NCBI GenBank assembly: GCA_930367205.1
Contig: OV884011.1
Location: forward strand, 120,215,866-120,279,865
Source of the DNA: Acanthosoma haemorrhoidale
Lineage: Eukaryota; Arthropoda; Insecta; Hemiptera; Acanthosomatidae
DNA: 64,000 bases
Direction: 5' to 3'
In this document: positions 36,600 through 49,114 of the stretch, piece by piece
Layout: each line of letters opens with the position of its first letter
How positions within the stretch are numbered: position 1 is the stretch's first letter
Notes under the pieces: generated by a model
What the model was told of the DNA's origin: nothing
Databases searched by the model: none
The model's input: the letters and a program-made list of their open reading frames with translations, nothing else
Made by a program: the position numbers and the translations under genes

Positions 36600-37795
36600 T
36601 AAGCGTCTCGTTTTCCAGTTCAACATAGCATCCTTAATGAGATGTCTTATTTGTGGGTCGTCAAATATTCCTACTTTTATTTCTATTGTCTCCATTACGG
36701 CATTTTACTCCCTATATATGCAAAGCATGATCCGTTCTTATTTAGAACTTTTACATACGGCTTCATTAAGTCCAACGGTATATGCAGTGGAGGAAAAATG
36801 ATTATCTCTCGTTTAACTAAGAGATCCTTAGTGACATTATTTTCTCAAACGTCCATGTTTTGTCGCTTAGACGACTCTTTTCTAACCTAGTGGTGTGTTT
36901 TATCCCTGCTATCCCAGAGGCACAATAAGCAAGGATTTAGTGTGGCCACTTTGCTGTCCAAGCAGCTCAATTTTTAAGTCCACACAAATCACCCATTGAT
37001 GTTCATAACACTTTATCTAGTCCAGTACACAAGCTATGGTGTTGTTTACTTCCTTAATTTTCGTTGAGTGAGCTATTGGAATGGAAGCATATTTATTTCC
37101 ACTGCCTAGAAGGACAAATTTCAAACTTCCTTTTGAGCTGTCAATAAATATCCGACATTCATCTGGAAATAGTCAGGTAGGCCAATTTGTTTCAGGAGTT
37201 CTCTAATGTTGTGACAAAATACAAGATTGTCTTCTCGAGAGAGGTAGAATAGAAGGCCCTTTTCTCTTGAACTTGAACTCTGAGATCTCTGGTGTTGCCA
37301 TTTAACTTTAACTCATCCTGGTTGAAACGTTGAGAAATTGATGGCATCCCCTCATAATTACTTGCACCTTCATTAGTATCATAAAGAGGGACAACTCTCA
37401 TCTCCACAGAGCTCTGGTAGATGGTGAAACGCCGAAGATTGGAACTTCCTTCAGTGAGGGGCCGGGCATTTTGCAGAGACTAAAGCAGTAAGTCCACTTG
37501 ATACTGCTGTTTCAATTCATTTCAGTAATATATACTAGGCAGAAATAGCAGTCGTCGAAATGGTTATTGGGTTATCTCCAAACGCCAAATGTCAGTATAT
37601 TTATTTTCCAGGTAGTGGACTGGGGCCAGGTAGTCGCAGTGGTTCGGTACAAGTTTTACAGACCTGATGCGGTGCCAGGCTTTTATCTTGGCCCCAAAGC
37701 CTAACACCAAACGATCCAAGATAAGCTCTCTTTACAAACTTACTAACAGTTTTTCTGTTTTCTTGAACGTGTATTCTCCACATATGTAGCAAAAC
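36600..37795 (-). pseudogene. Degenerate copy of an arthropod-repeated cysteine-rich protein of unknown function
   Basis: Minus-strand pieces in order: KFVKRAYLGSFGVRLWGQDK, APHQVCKTC, DDCYFCLV, LFYLSREDNLVFCHN, IFIDSSKGSLKFVLL, NKYASIPIAHSTKIKE, QWVICVDLK, LLGQQSGHTK, PPLHIPLDLMKPYVKVLNK and VGIFDDPQIRHLIKD. I know this order from uncharacterised proteins repeated in many arthropod genomes (CK-x-C-V-E, DDCYFC, the IDSSK-xSLK-xVLLHNGN block, L-P-P-L-H-I-K-L-G-L-M-K, GIFDGPQIR). The known family has the same blocks in one frame. Here at least five stops or frameshifts and a small deletion near 37410-37600 break it. Function is unknown. A mobile-element origin is my inference from its copy number in arthropods. 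Confidence 0.7.
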
Positions 37796-40700
37796 ACATC
37801 AGAATGATTTACACAATTTCTTCTTCTTGAACTCATTTTATTTCTATTCAACAAAACAAATAGAACACAATACGTTTTAGGTTAACTTTTTAACAAATCT
37901 TTCCTAAATACAAATATCACGCGAGGCCAATTTTGATCTACTCTGCACGGCGAGAACCCACAAACTAACCTCAACTCTAGTTAAAGAGGTGAAGGTCACT
38001 AAAGTTGTCGGACGGTTACTCCATCTGGTGGATTTTCTGGAAATAACTAGACAGCAAACTGAAAATAGGGCAAATATACAGGAACAGGTATATGTGATTT
38101 ATAACTGCAGAAAATTGAGTAATTTCTAAACGCAATAAGTATGGGTTGACGCACAATCATGGGTAGGAGCCTGGGAGGTCAGGAGCCCTTTAGGTCCTTT
38201 GGTGTGGACGACGTTTGTTTGACCCGGGGATGGAATATTCCATTTAGAGGTGTTACATGGCATGATGTGTAACATGACAAGAATGTTCATGATATGGTTA
38301 AAAAATGTTGGTTACATCTTTATTAATATTATGACCAACATCTGAGCACATAAAATACACTGCCTTTGGCTTCGTACTATTGTTACAGCAAGTATCAAAC
38401 TTCGAAGGGGCATAAATATAAAAAAATAAAACATCAACGATAACGTCAAATGAATTGAACCAAGCGAAACTAGATAAGATGTCTATTGAAGAATATATAA
38501 AAAAAAAAAAAAAAAAAAAAGGAAATGGAAACAGGGAATAGAGGTCACCCATATGACAGCCCTGTGTGATTTATTGAGTTTTTCAGAAGAGAAAAGTCGT
38601 ATCTAGAACTCCGCGGAATGGATTGGTTTTCCCGCTGAATGGAAAACAGGGCTTTATTTGGTTTATTGTGTGAGCCTGGTGCCCTAAAACACAAGCTGAT
38701 TTATTCGCCATAGCCTGCACGGTTGACCTACGTGCTCAATTAAATGTTTTCAGGGGACATTTAACGAGGATCTCCTCCATGGAGAGACTCTAATTTTATC
38801 TCTGATTTATTAGTGGCCGAGTTCATCAACTGATCCCCCTCGACCCCCTCTACAACAATTGCTACCTCTTTCATACGATGTAACTTTCCCCTCGCAGATA
38901 ACACCAATAATATTTATATCCAAAAGTTTTATCACGTTTTGAACTTGAATTTATGCATAGCGTTATAGAAGCCATAACTTTCATGACAACATTTTTTTTG
39001 ATAAATTTCACAGATAATATTCTCATGTATTGATGGTAATACAGAATTGGCCATCAAGTCTTGGTTGTAATATGTTATATGCAATATAGGAACAGTCGCC
39101 ATAAAAAAACACAACCCCTGCGAATTTCCTCATTTTATACCTCAATACGGAAGACCTTACTAGAAGATGCTTCAATAAAATTACTGGGTTGTCAGTTTTT
39201 TTTAGAGATATTTTTTTGACATATAGTAACAGTAAAACTAATAATTTCCTTTCCTTAATGGGTACTTATTCATTTGTGTCATGAACCTAGAATGATCTGC
39301 CAAAGTTTTATGATAAAATAACTTCATATTTAAATACATTTTGTGGCAGTATTCATAAGAAAAATTCATTGATGATTTTCGATTTTAGTTAGTACATGTC
39401 CTTGCATATACGATCGAGCTGCTTTTGATCTGAAAACTACTTCGTGCTTTTTTATTGTCATTATCAGTTTTTTATTTTTATTAACACAGAAGATCTTTTA
39501 TTCAACCTCTCCTCGGTTGTCATTGAATGTTACCGGAGAAGTCAGGTATAGGCAGACAGCTATTGTTTGAGATGTCCGCCTTGCATAGTGGGTTAGGACG
39601 TTTATTTATTTTGTCATGAAAGTTTCTGTTTAATGATCTAATGCAGTAATGAACGTAAATAAATGTAGGTCAGTGTGAAGGGAATGATTCCGTAAAACAA
39701 CATTATGGTGAAAATTTGAGCAAATATCTTCATTCATTTAGAAACGTTTGCAGAACTCATGTGAAGCACGTCCCTACTCGTTGTTAACATTGTATAGTGC
39801 ACCATAGATGGGACTAACAGATGGTGATACAGCGTAAACGACTATCCTGGTTGACTGATAACGCGGACTGGCCTAGCTCAGTACAAAAGAACCAGTCCAG
39901 ACGACACAATACTAATGAAGCCCCGGACAATGATAGCTTCCATCAAGTGGAGTATGTGAAAGGTCACATAAAGAGAACAACAGAGAGCAAGCTGGGATGA
40001 TGTATGGGACCATGTTTTGATAGAGCAGAGATGGTTGAGCTGATCCGTGCCTATAAATCAGGGGTTTGTGGGCCGACCAATTTTCTCTGTGCACCCAAAA
40101 CGGATGGGTCGTTCAGAGCCCCTGTCAGCCCCTGCCTGCCCAGGACCGACCCTCAAAATCACCGGGAACTTTTCAGAGCCAAGAACCAGGGATACGCCCC
40201 CACTTACTTCCTGTCCTCCCGTCTGAAACACTCTTAGCATAATGAGAAAGAATAATTTACGATTTCGTTTCTACTAGTACTAGTAAATGGGAGGGGAGGG
40301 GGTGCTTCAATTTATTTAATGCTGTTAAAAGACCTATTCAGTTCCTAAAAATCAGACAAATTCACGTTGTGTCTCATTTTTTGTCGACGTCCCACACAAC
40401 GCACACACGCTTCCGATTCTAACTTCAGTTTCTATGGAAACAGTCCACTGTGTCCATCGGAAATGGATGTTCATTTTCTTTCGGACCGTGGCACTATACT
40501 TACGTGGTAAAAGGAAGTATTGTGATCAAAAGTGGTGGGTTTATCCATTCATCAGCCACCGATTGCTGAAGTGTTAATTTAAAAAGGCTTGATGGCAATA
40601 TAACAAAATTAGAAAATTTTAGGTTAAAGAAATGTGTAAAATTTGAAAATGCCAATGATTAAGAATACAACTTGTATACCAAGTATGTAAACTAGTCTTG

Positions 40701-40868
40701 TTTTTAGACTATGGCAGACTACTTGAACGGACCCACAAAAAGGACAGTAGGTCTTCTGTGAGAGGCTTTAGAATTGCCAATTCCTGATCTTACCGTTGCT
40801 ATTTATTAGAATTCCCGGTATTAATTTCAGTTTTAAAGTCTTAAACTTAAAAAAAAATCATCAATATT
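37796..40868. other. AT-rich interval without recognised genes
   Basis: A 22-base A run lies at 38499-38520. A GC-richer patch at 39990-40240 carries frames of 60-77 codons on both strands, none recognised. Confidence 0.45.
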
Positions 40869-41330
40869 TTAAACAAGATTTATTTTATCAAAATAGGCTC
40901 TGGTACAATCAATGCACTTTTCGATAGGACAACAACATTCCATTACACTGCAATAGGCACCAATAACGTAAGAATGTATGAACACTAAAAAGGTTGCTTA
41001 GGCCATAGTCATGTATATTTTAATGATATTTTTCGGTTTTAACTAAAATTGTCTCTTCTGAACAGGTCCATAGGTTTAAAAATGTGGTAGTCGGTGGGCG
41101 AAAGACTGAGAGTTGGGCAAATGAGGAAACTCAAAGCCAATATCCAAAACTATTTAACATATCCGGGACATGAGTCCAAGCATAGTCTTGAAAAATTATT
41201 GGTCCTTTTCGATTTACCAAAGTGAGTTTGAATAGAGCAACTTTCAGTGGAATTTCTGTGTTTACCAGGCCTTCAAAAGCTGCAGTGAATAATCTGAAAC
41301 GAACCATTATATTTTATAGATAATTAGGTT
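40869..41330 (-). pseudogene. mariner (Tc1/mariner, DD34D) transposase C-terminal remnant
   Basis: Minus-strand order, with frameshifts between blocks: LVNRKGPIIFQDYAWTHVP (41226-41165), SPTDYHIFKPMDLFRRDNF (about 41100-41042), IEKCIDCTRAYFDKINLV and a stop at 40869-40871. Mariner transposases have L-x-H-D-N-A-R-P-H-V around their second catalytic Asp, and S-P-x-D-Y-H-[LF]-F with the third Asp about 34 residues later. Here the first motif reads FQDYAWTHV, keeping D but losing N, R and P. The SPTDY Asp is present. The N-terminal two thirds and inverted repeats were not found. Transposition by cut-and-paste at TA is the family role. This copy is dead. Confidence 0.65.
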
Positions 41331-44165
41331 CTGAAGTCAAGTTTTGGGCTTCTCTTATAAAGTCTACTGTTGACGCTGACTCCACTTTTGGCCAAAGGAT
41401 GCAATTCTCTTCAGAAATTATTTGCTCTTGGATTTTTGGTTTCTAAGGTTAACAGACTGTCCTCCGCAAACTTATTTATTCCAGTATTCAGCATTTAAGG
41501 CTGAAACCACCCTATCGAAATTCGTTGAATCACTGTGTGAACCGTGCACTCAGTTAAATTATCACAGACTTAACCTATATTCCAGCCACCCTTTCCCGTT
41601 CCAACTGAGTATTTACTCAAAAAAGGAGGATTAAAGAAAATCACGCTTGTACATGTTAATTAAGAATGAAGCCCCATTATGGTAAACAATAATTATATGG
41701 TACTATAAGAATAATGTATCCAACGTAAAATACTGAAAAATCTGAAACCTTGCATTATTTTATAGACTACCTATACAAACAGTAAGCAAGCGGTATAAAA
41801 TAGGCATATGTGTTTAGTCAAACTATTCCTGGGCAAAATTTTCACTAACTACTTTAGTTACATATTTTTTCTAGGTATTTATTTTTCGAAACAAACAAAA
41901 AAAAAAGTTTTATGATGATGTTTAATTTAAGGAGTTTTATCTTTTACTTCTTAGCTCGTTTTTGCAGAAGATTGGTAGATTTATTAATAGATATGAGTTT
42001 TATTTTCAAAATTATATACAATGGCAGTCGCGGTGTAAGAAAACAAAGGGTACAGTTACAAATAAAACTTAGCCCGTCGTCTTTTAGTATATTTAGCCTA
42101 TTAAAATCTGATAATGTAATAAGGGAACATTTTTCAAATAACATCATTATCTGATCTAAATAAAATCTATATTAATAAATACACATTTTTTACCTAATTT
42201 ACTCATTAAATATACTCATCTTAAATTCATCTACTAATTTAGTATATAAAAATAAAGTAAACAATTTATATCTTGAAAATTTATAAGGCCTCATATAATA
42301 TTATATCATATCATATTAAAATAAATAAATTAAGTTAAAGTAATTTGTACTTCTTGGAAAGAAGTGTCCATTCTCTTATAAAGTCAATTATAAGTGGCGT
42401 GTCTAATACCAAATGTGATGTGCTAATTTTCGTATATCAAGGGGAATCAGCAACAGTCTTAAGAAGTTGTTTTGAGTCTGAATCTGAAGTTTGGAATAGT
42501 TTATAAGGAAAGTTGAACTATAAGAAACACTGGAAATACAAGACACGGGAGAACTGAAACTTTGAACAGCAACAATTCATCAGGAAGTTATAAGGAAGAT
42601 ACCGGAAATACAAGTGGAAAAATTAATCTTATGGATAGTTTTGCTTTGTCAACGAAGTACTTCACATGCGTTGTGAATGTCAGCTTTCTGTATATTCCCA
42701 GGTTATAATTAGGAAGGAGACCATTAAATAGTAGCATTATTAGCCTTTTTATCTTTGTTGAGACTTTATCTTCTTATCACATATCTTCTTCATTATTCGG
42801 TTTAACTTCGTTTAGTGAACATAGTAGTTTCATATATATCAATAATTGGTTTTAATTTTTACTTAATCTAATAATGGTATATTATTGTTATATCCTTTTG
42901 AAGTCCACTGCAGACATAATCAGACTTTGGTAAGGAAAGAATACTGTAACAATATTTAATGTGTTCATAATCTTTGAATATGTGTAAATATTCACACTTT
43001 CTAGTCGTCAAAAAATCCGTTCTGTTAAAATGCCACTGGATTGATAGCTGAAAACGAGGATTGATGGCAGGTCCGGCACACAGCGGATGACCAGACGTGA
43101 TGACGCACTGAGCAGAGAGAGAGAGAAAGAAGTCAGGATAAATGGGTGCTAATGACCATGGTGCCTGGACGTGATGTGACGGATCGAGCCTGCTTAGCCT
43201 CAGCACTGAGTAAATGTCAACTGTCTCAGTCCTCCATAAATATTGGCCTCCAGTCGTTAGCGATTCGTTGGCTTCAAACGTTTTACTCGTATCGGAATCA
43301 CAAGTGAGCGTATAAGAAGTCAATACCAGAGCAAGAGAGTAAATGACTAAATGAACGATAGGGTTTTCATATTTTAGGGTTATAAGTTAACGCTAACGGT
43401 GTCGTTGGACTAGCACGGGGAGGTGTCTACTTCATTTTTGAATGATCCTTTTTATAAAATGGAGCGTAAGCAGAAAATGGATCATGTTTGCACCACAATT
43501 GTATATATATTTTTTATTTTACCTGAGAGGAGATGGGTTTGGGGAACTAATGCAACTTCAGTTTTAGGCGAGCACAGTGCCCTAAGACTTTCGACCTTCC
43601 CCCCAACTACCGTCAAAGCCACACCAGCCCATTGAAGTTTTGTTGTGTTATTAGAAAGTGGTTTTAATATATTAGAAGTTTCTAAACCTTCTTTATTGCT
43701 CACCTCCTTGCTTCCTTACCGCATTTTAAGACACTGAGATATGCAAACCCTTAGGTAAATCAATTAATTTTACATTGTCCAACTGTTTAATTTTGAAATA
43801 AAAAATTAATCCCTTAACTAGTCAATACATATCGTAAATGGATTTTGAATAAGTGACATGGATGTTGTCTACAGGCTAGGTATGGTTACACCATACAAAC
43901 TGTTCGATTGTGTTATTTGCAGACTTCAGACAGAAAAAAAAAATTGATAAAGCATTTCACAAACGGTCGTAACAGCATGAACGGCTTCTGCAATAAATGG
44001 AGAAGTAAACTAGATTAATTTACATGAACCTCCATAGGGAATTCAAGGAAAGCGAAGGGATTATCGAGTCTTACCGGGTTGAGACCAGTTAAAGGATTTG
44101 CATGCCTAGGTCCCAAGTGAACTACGAAAGTGAATAAAATTTTGGATTATGATTGAAATTATTTA

Positions 44166-44170
<5 letters not shown>

Positions 44171-44234
<64 letters not shown>
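44171..44234. repeat. (AT)32 microsatellite
   Basis: Uninterrupted AT dinucleotide array of 64 bp. It gives rise to an IYIYIY-rich frame that is not a gene. Confidence 0.95.
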
Positions 44235-44236
<2 letters not shown>

Positions 44237-44500
44237 TGTGAATACGACTATATAAATATATATATATTTCGAAGCTTTAAGCCCACGTCAATAATCTTCT
44301 CAGCCAGATGTCATGAATTTAATCTAATTATAAATTTTGACTGCAGGTATTCTTCATTTTTGTGGTGAGCTAGAATGAAGACACAAACAATGTTATTGTA
44401 TCATTTTCGTTCCATACAGTCAACAGTTCTTACGGTAACGATAACCAAACGACTAACATAATTATTTAAATTGTCCATATGAGCTGAAGAAAATGTTAAC

Positions 44501-44516
44501 AGAGAGAGAGAGAGAG
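44501..44516. repeat. (AG)8 microsatellite
   Basis: Sixteen-base AG array. A complementary TC array follows 120 bp downstream at 44637-44657. Confidence 0.9.
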
Positions 44517-44636
44517 TACTTACAACTTCGTATTTATACGATATAGTTTATTCATGAGTAACTTATTGTATTATTTATAAGTCAATGTATATATCAGCTG
44601 TATTAGAACATCATAATAAATTCATGTCTTTTTTAT

Positions 44637-44657
44637 TCTCTCTCTCTCTCTCTCTCT
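44637..44657. repeat. (TC)10 microsatellite
   Basis: Twenty-one-base TC array, complementary to the AG array at 44501-44516, just upstream of the I-like LINE. Confidence 0.9.
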
Positions 44658-44689
44658 TTGCGTTTTATCGATAAAATGTTTATTTCTAG

Positions 44690-46704
44690 TTCCAGTCTGT
44701 AGTGATCCCTATCAGCAAAGATAAGCCACATCTCCTAGCACCAAGATACAGGCCAATAGCTCTGACATGCACTATTTGTAAATGTATGGAGCAGATGATA
44801 AGCATCAGGCTACGCTGGTACGCTTGGAGGATAAAAACCTAGTCTACGCTTGGAAGAGTAGTTCCAGGAAAGGAAGAGACACACTTGAAAATCTGATTTT
44901 TATGTAAAATACATATCATGAAGACAGCTAGCGATTTAGGAATAAATACCAATACATAAAATTTCTTAAAAAATCTTCTAATTGAGAGGGTATTTAAGGA
45001 TAGATATGGTCAGCATATTTCACACTCATTTAATCTAGAAAATGGAGTTCACACAGGGAAGTGTTCTAGGCGATAGATGTTCCCTTGGCTCTGTATGGTA
45101 TCAAAACATGCTTGGGTCAAGATTTAAACATTTTTCCATATAGCGATGACATTATGATACTGCTAAAGCCTTTGATGACCTTGACTGCCTAAACAGAATA
45201 GCCCTGTGGTTGAAACAACATAAATTCCAAATAGCTATAGATAAAAGTTCTGCGATTTATTTCCGGAAGTGCCTCACTGAAAACGTTCACCCACATTTCA
45301 TTACCAATGCCTCTATTTACGATCCACGATCATGTCAAATACTGTTTTGGGTTCTTTATAGACCGGTCTCTTAATTGGGCATTACATGTTGAGGTCCTCA
45401 AAGCTCAATACACATCTGCTCTTTCACTTCTGAAGATCGTAACTAATACTTCTGCAGATAGATCAAGCTTACTCGTACTATATTGGAGCGTAATAAGTTC
45501 CAACCCTGACAATGGCTGTGTAGCGTACAACACTCGTAGTCACGCTATCCAAAGACTCTAGACACCATCTACAATGGAAATTTCAGAATAGCCACTCGTG
45601 ATTTTCGGTCTAGGCCAACGAATAGTTTACTGGTTGATGCAAGGGAGCTTCCAACCCATATGAGTTGGAAAATTTTGTTAGTATATTTTTTCTTGAAGAT
45701 ATTTTCTAAATGGGTGTCTTGCCATTGAACCTCTTTTTGCGACCGGAGCACTATCTATTAAACATGAACCATTGACAAAACGCAAACATTTTCTTGATAG
45801 AATTCCTATCTAAAATAAACGAACCAATGCAAACATTAATCCCTACCACTTTATTTGCTACCAAACTCTGGTTTTGAAATATCCCTAAAATAAATTCTAA
45901 CAAAAAATATTCAAAAACAATTAACAAGTTCAATGGTTCTTCAGAAAGAGTTCCTCCAGGTAATATCAAACTGCAAAAAATATATACACCAATGAATTGA
46001 AACCGACTTGCACTGATCGTTATCGGTGGGCACGTGTATTCTCTACCCAAGGTTAACAACGCAGGTCCGCAGTTACACGGTGGAGTTGTTAGACATAATC
46101 AAAGCCCTTAGTTTTGAAAAGTCATTAGCAAATTGTAAAATAGTCATTTATACGTATTCTTTATCTGGACTCTAAAATAATGACTTTATATGACTTAATA
46201 GTTTCTTCAAACCTTCAAAGCACACATCATCTTACAGACACGAAATTAAATGTAACGTTTCAATTCAATGTTTCCTAAGGTTAATATATTGTGATTGTCT
46301 TTAGATAAGATGCTATCAAGAATTCAAATTTTCAATAGAATATTTCTGGTGAGTGGATTTTAGTAACTAACAATAAGCTAAGAGAGATTAAATCTCAGAA
46401 TAGAGCCTGGGATACATCCTGCAGGTCCAACAGAAGGCAAGAAGTCGTGTTGGCTCGTCTAAAGATTGGCCATACCAAACTGACCCATGGCTGCTTGATC
46501 GGTAATGAAACCTACCCTACTCGTGGATGCTGTGGTTCTGAGCAAAGAGTCAAGCATATTTTGGCCGAATGTCCTGAGAGTGAGGAAGAGCGGAGAGCAT
46601 GTGGCTTATCCTCTTTACTTTCTGAAGCCCTTGCCCATTCAGAAGAAGCAATATCTGCAGTGCTCAATTTCCTGAAGTACCGAAGAATGCTTCAACATAT
46701 TTGA
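44690..46704 (+). pseudogene. I-like LINE ORF2 (RT, RNase H, C-terminal CCHC), degenerate
   Basis: Plus-strand readings in order: VVIPISKDKPHLLAPRYRPI (RT N-terminus), SSRKGRDTLENL, FTQGSVLG (motif B), CQILFWVLYRPVS (post-palm). Then GNFRIATRDFRSRPTNSLLV (after the RT), a decayed RNase H start near 45980-46060, and an intact last frame 46447-46704. That frame reads LARLKIGHTKLTH, CCGSEQRVKHILAECPE, LNFLKYRRML. This C-terminal pattern (R-L-x-I-G-H-T-x-L-T-H, then C-C-x-H-x-C and an E-E-R-R helix) is typical of I/R1-group ORF2 proteins, which carry RNase H, unlike Jockey. The endonuclease is absent (5'-truncated) and many stops interrupt it. Confidence 0.7.
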
Positions 46705-47806
46705 TCAATCTCATTATTTATTGTGATTTTTTTCATGCTCTTTTACTTTTCTATTCCCTTTTTACAGACATATGCACATTTTTCTTTGTCATTATTACTA
46801 TTTTTAATGTATAAATTCTTTTTATTTGTTCCACTTTTTAATGTAAATAACTTTCCTCCGTTTCTAGAAAAGGAGTTTCAAAAGCACAGTATATTCAACC
46901 AAGGTGAATCCAGGAGATTCCTTGCAGGTCGGTATCCATGACTTCCGAGGGCCGTTATTCAGGGTAACACTTCAGGGATGGGTGACACTTCTCCCTGTGA
47001 GTCACGTTTGGCCTATGAACGGGGAGGAGGGGAGATTCGGGTTTTTCCATCAACATTAGCCACTATGTAAACATCACTATACTGTGATCTGAAATACTGG
47101 TAGGATTCATGGTTTTACTCAGATCCTCCGATTAGTTCTCGTGTCCTTAAAATGAGAACACATTTCCCTTTCTACCAGACAGATAAAGCTGAGGTGCCAC
47201 CTATGATCAAGGTCAGCCTCAGGGGTGCTGGTTTTAATGTATCACAGCTTACTACAGTACTCATACTTTAAAACCCCAAGATGTTCCCAAATGTCTTGTG
47301 TTGTAAAAGAGAGATGAAAGGAAAATAACAAGCAAATCGTAAACAGAAATTCACTATATATATATAAGTCATCATCTCCCGGCTGGAGACGATCAAGAAA
47401 AAAGAATGAATAAGGGGGTTAGTGATAGAACGTGATGGTTTCGTTTATAACTGGCTTTGTTCTCGTCCTGATCCTCTAAACACTCGTTACGGGTTTGTTT
47501 ACCTTAGGCTATGTGGTATTAGGCTTAACATTGCCATACCACTAGCCATAACTCCCCCCTTCCAGTTTACGGACATTCCCCATCAATCAGTTATGTATCT
47601 ATGGAAAACAAAACAAAAAGCATACTCTGTTAATGATAAAAATATGAAAAGAAAAAACGTCTTCCAGGTCCATCTAAAATCACAGAACAGACCCATACAA
47701 CAAAAAAACACAATAATACAATAAAAAAAACATTGGCCTCTCGGGACTGGTACGCTGAGGTTGCGTATCTCAAGTTAGTCTCCGTCACCTGCGACGCACA
47801 CCAGAA
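46705..47806. other. No recognised gene
   Basis: Begins with the probable T-rich 3' UTR of the I-like LINE. A 100-codon plus-strand frame at 47422-47724 is unrecognised and ends in lysine/glutamine-rich low-complexity sequence. Confidence 0.4.
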
Positions 47807-48064
47807 TTATGTGTCGACGACGGGGCTCCCAGGCTCCACCGTGGGAAGCTTGAGCTGTTCTACATGTACCGTCCGCCGTTTGATCTGGGAAGTAATGCTT
47901 TCAACCGTGACCACGTTATGTTCGCGGAGAGCAATCACTCGGAAAGGACCCTCGTACTGCAATAGTTCCTTACCCCTGTTCGTAGACCCTTTTCTCCGAT
48001 ACACAAGCGCGCCGAGTTTGAGTTTTCCCAGAATATCGCGGACTTGGAGGTTGTCGCGCGCCAC
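47807..48064 (-). pseudogene. Gypsy-B integrase C-terminal domain
   Basis: Open frame of 85 codons. DNLQVRDILGKLKLGALVY leads into a basic stretch, then YEGPFRVIALRE (the GPF/Y motif of Gypsy integrase C-terminal domains) and VHVEQLKLP at the end. The domain binds DNA and the other integrase parts during insertion. The frame directly upstream (48065-48505) is the core in another phase, so one frameshift separates them. The opposite-strand 185-codon frame is a shadow. Length and motifs are otherwise intact. Confidence 0.75.
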
Positions 48065-48612
48065 TCATCGCCGTTTCTTGTCCTCAAGCCTTCCCCGAAC
48101 GGCCACCCACTGTTTCCCTAGCGCTATCCGATTACTGACTACCCACACCGCCAGTTCTTCATCGACCGCAGTACTCCTGCTATCGCGCCGGCATCCCCGA
48201 AGTCCGAACAGCGTCTCGACTGGAGAGAAACCGGTGGCAGAATGGATTGAGTGGTTATACGCGAAAACTACCTTTTCCATCGCCGCGTAGGGTTCTAACC
48301 CCTTCTCTCTATGGTAAATTCGTAGGTGATCACTGAGCGTGCTGTGCAGCCACTCTGAGTCTCCTCGACTCCTCGGGTGTCCTGGGGTGATGAGATGCCA
48401 TCGGATCTCTAAGACCGCCACCTCAGCCCTGATTTCGGCGTTATCGAACTCCCTACCGGCGTTAATTAAACTATCGCGTCTGGCACGCCATAAAATGGCC
48501 ACCATGTGCGTAGTGCCTTTAGGACTGCTTCCGCTGATCGTTCTGCTATCAGATGGGCTATCACTGTTTTGTTAAATCTGTCAACAATGGTGACCCGATT
48601 CCATCATCTCCA
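48065..48612 (-). pseudogene. Gypsy-B integrase catalytic core
   Basis: A short frame at about 48612-48470 reads WRWNRVTIVDRFNKTVIAHL, with the first catalytic Asp in VDRF. The 146-codon frame 48505-48065 follows, with INAGREFDN (second Asp) and ITPGHPRSRGDSEWLHSTL (third residue, Glu, in SEW). After this come VVFAYNHSIHSATGFSP and VETLFGLRG, also conserved after the core. All three D, D and E residues are visible but spread over two frames. Confidence 0.75.
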
Positions 48613-49110
48613 TGTGAACGTGTCCGGCGGCAAATCCTCCAACGGTCGGTCTGCCGTCGGAGTCTCCTCCTTTATTGCTCTGGAGGGGGGGGGGAGGGTG
48701 GCGATCATATTTCGTGGTGAGGCATGTGCTGCAAGGTACCAATAACTCCCGCAATTGTGTCTTTCATGCCCCACCAGAAATATTTCCTCTTCAATGCTTG
48801 CAGGGTAGCGTGATTCCCCGGTGGTTTGTCTTGCCTTGGTGGAATGCAAGGGTCACTTCTCTCTGCCGCGTTTCTTTTTTACTGTCTCCACCTTCAGGGT
48901 ACATCGGACGAACGTACAATCGATTCCGATCCTCTCCGTCCTCAATAAGCGTTTGATGCGGTCCCAGATCGTCCCATTTCCCACGTACATGTGGTGTGTT
49001 TTCCCTGGACTAGATGCGTCATTCAGGGCATGGCAAATCATATCGTCGTTGATCCGTGGTGTCGACCAGTTCTTGGTGAAGTTGTAAAGGCCGTACTTCT
49101 CGGATTCCAT
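48604..49110 (-). pseudogene. Gypsy-B integrase N-terminal (zinc-finger) region, broken
   Basis: The frame 49110-48853 begins SEKYGLYNFTKN and ends in the basic KKKRGREK. The frame 48849-48604 holds HSTKARQTTGE, YPASIEEEIFLVGHE and then TPTADRPLEDLPPDTF, which precedes the core. That is where the HHCC finger lies, but its cysteines are in a different phase from its histidines. At least two frameshifts. Confidence 0.55.
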
Positions 49111-49114
49111 TGAA

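Larger units (their letters stand above)
41331..44689. other. AT-rich interval with microsatellites; no recognised gene
   Basis: The longest unexplained frame, 151 codons at 42868-43323 (minus), contains an AG-repeat-encoded stretch and matches nothing I know. A 73-codon frame at 43482-43703 (minus; NNTTKLQWAGVALTVVGGK) has coding-like composition but is unassigned. AT, AG and TC microsatellites lie at 44171-44234, 44501-44516 and 44637-44657. Confidence 0.4.

Noticed and set aside
47733..48290. 185-codon plus-strand frame
   Set aside because: Antisense to the Gypsy-B integrase, whose motifs are clear on the minus strand.
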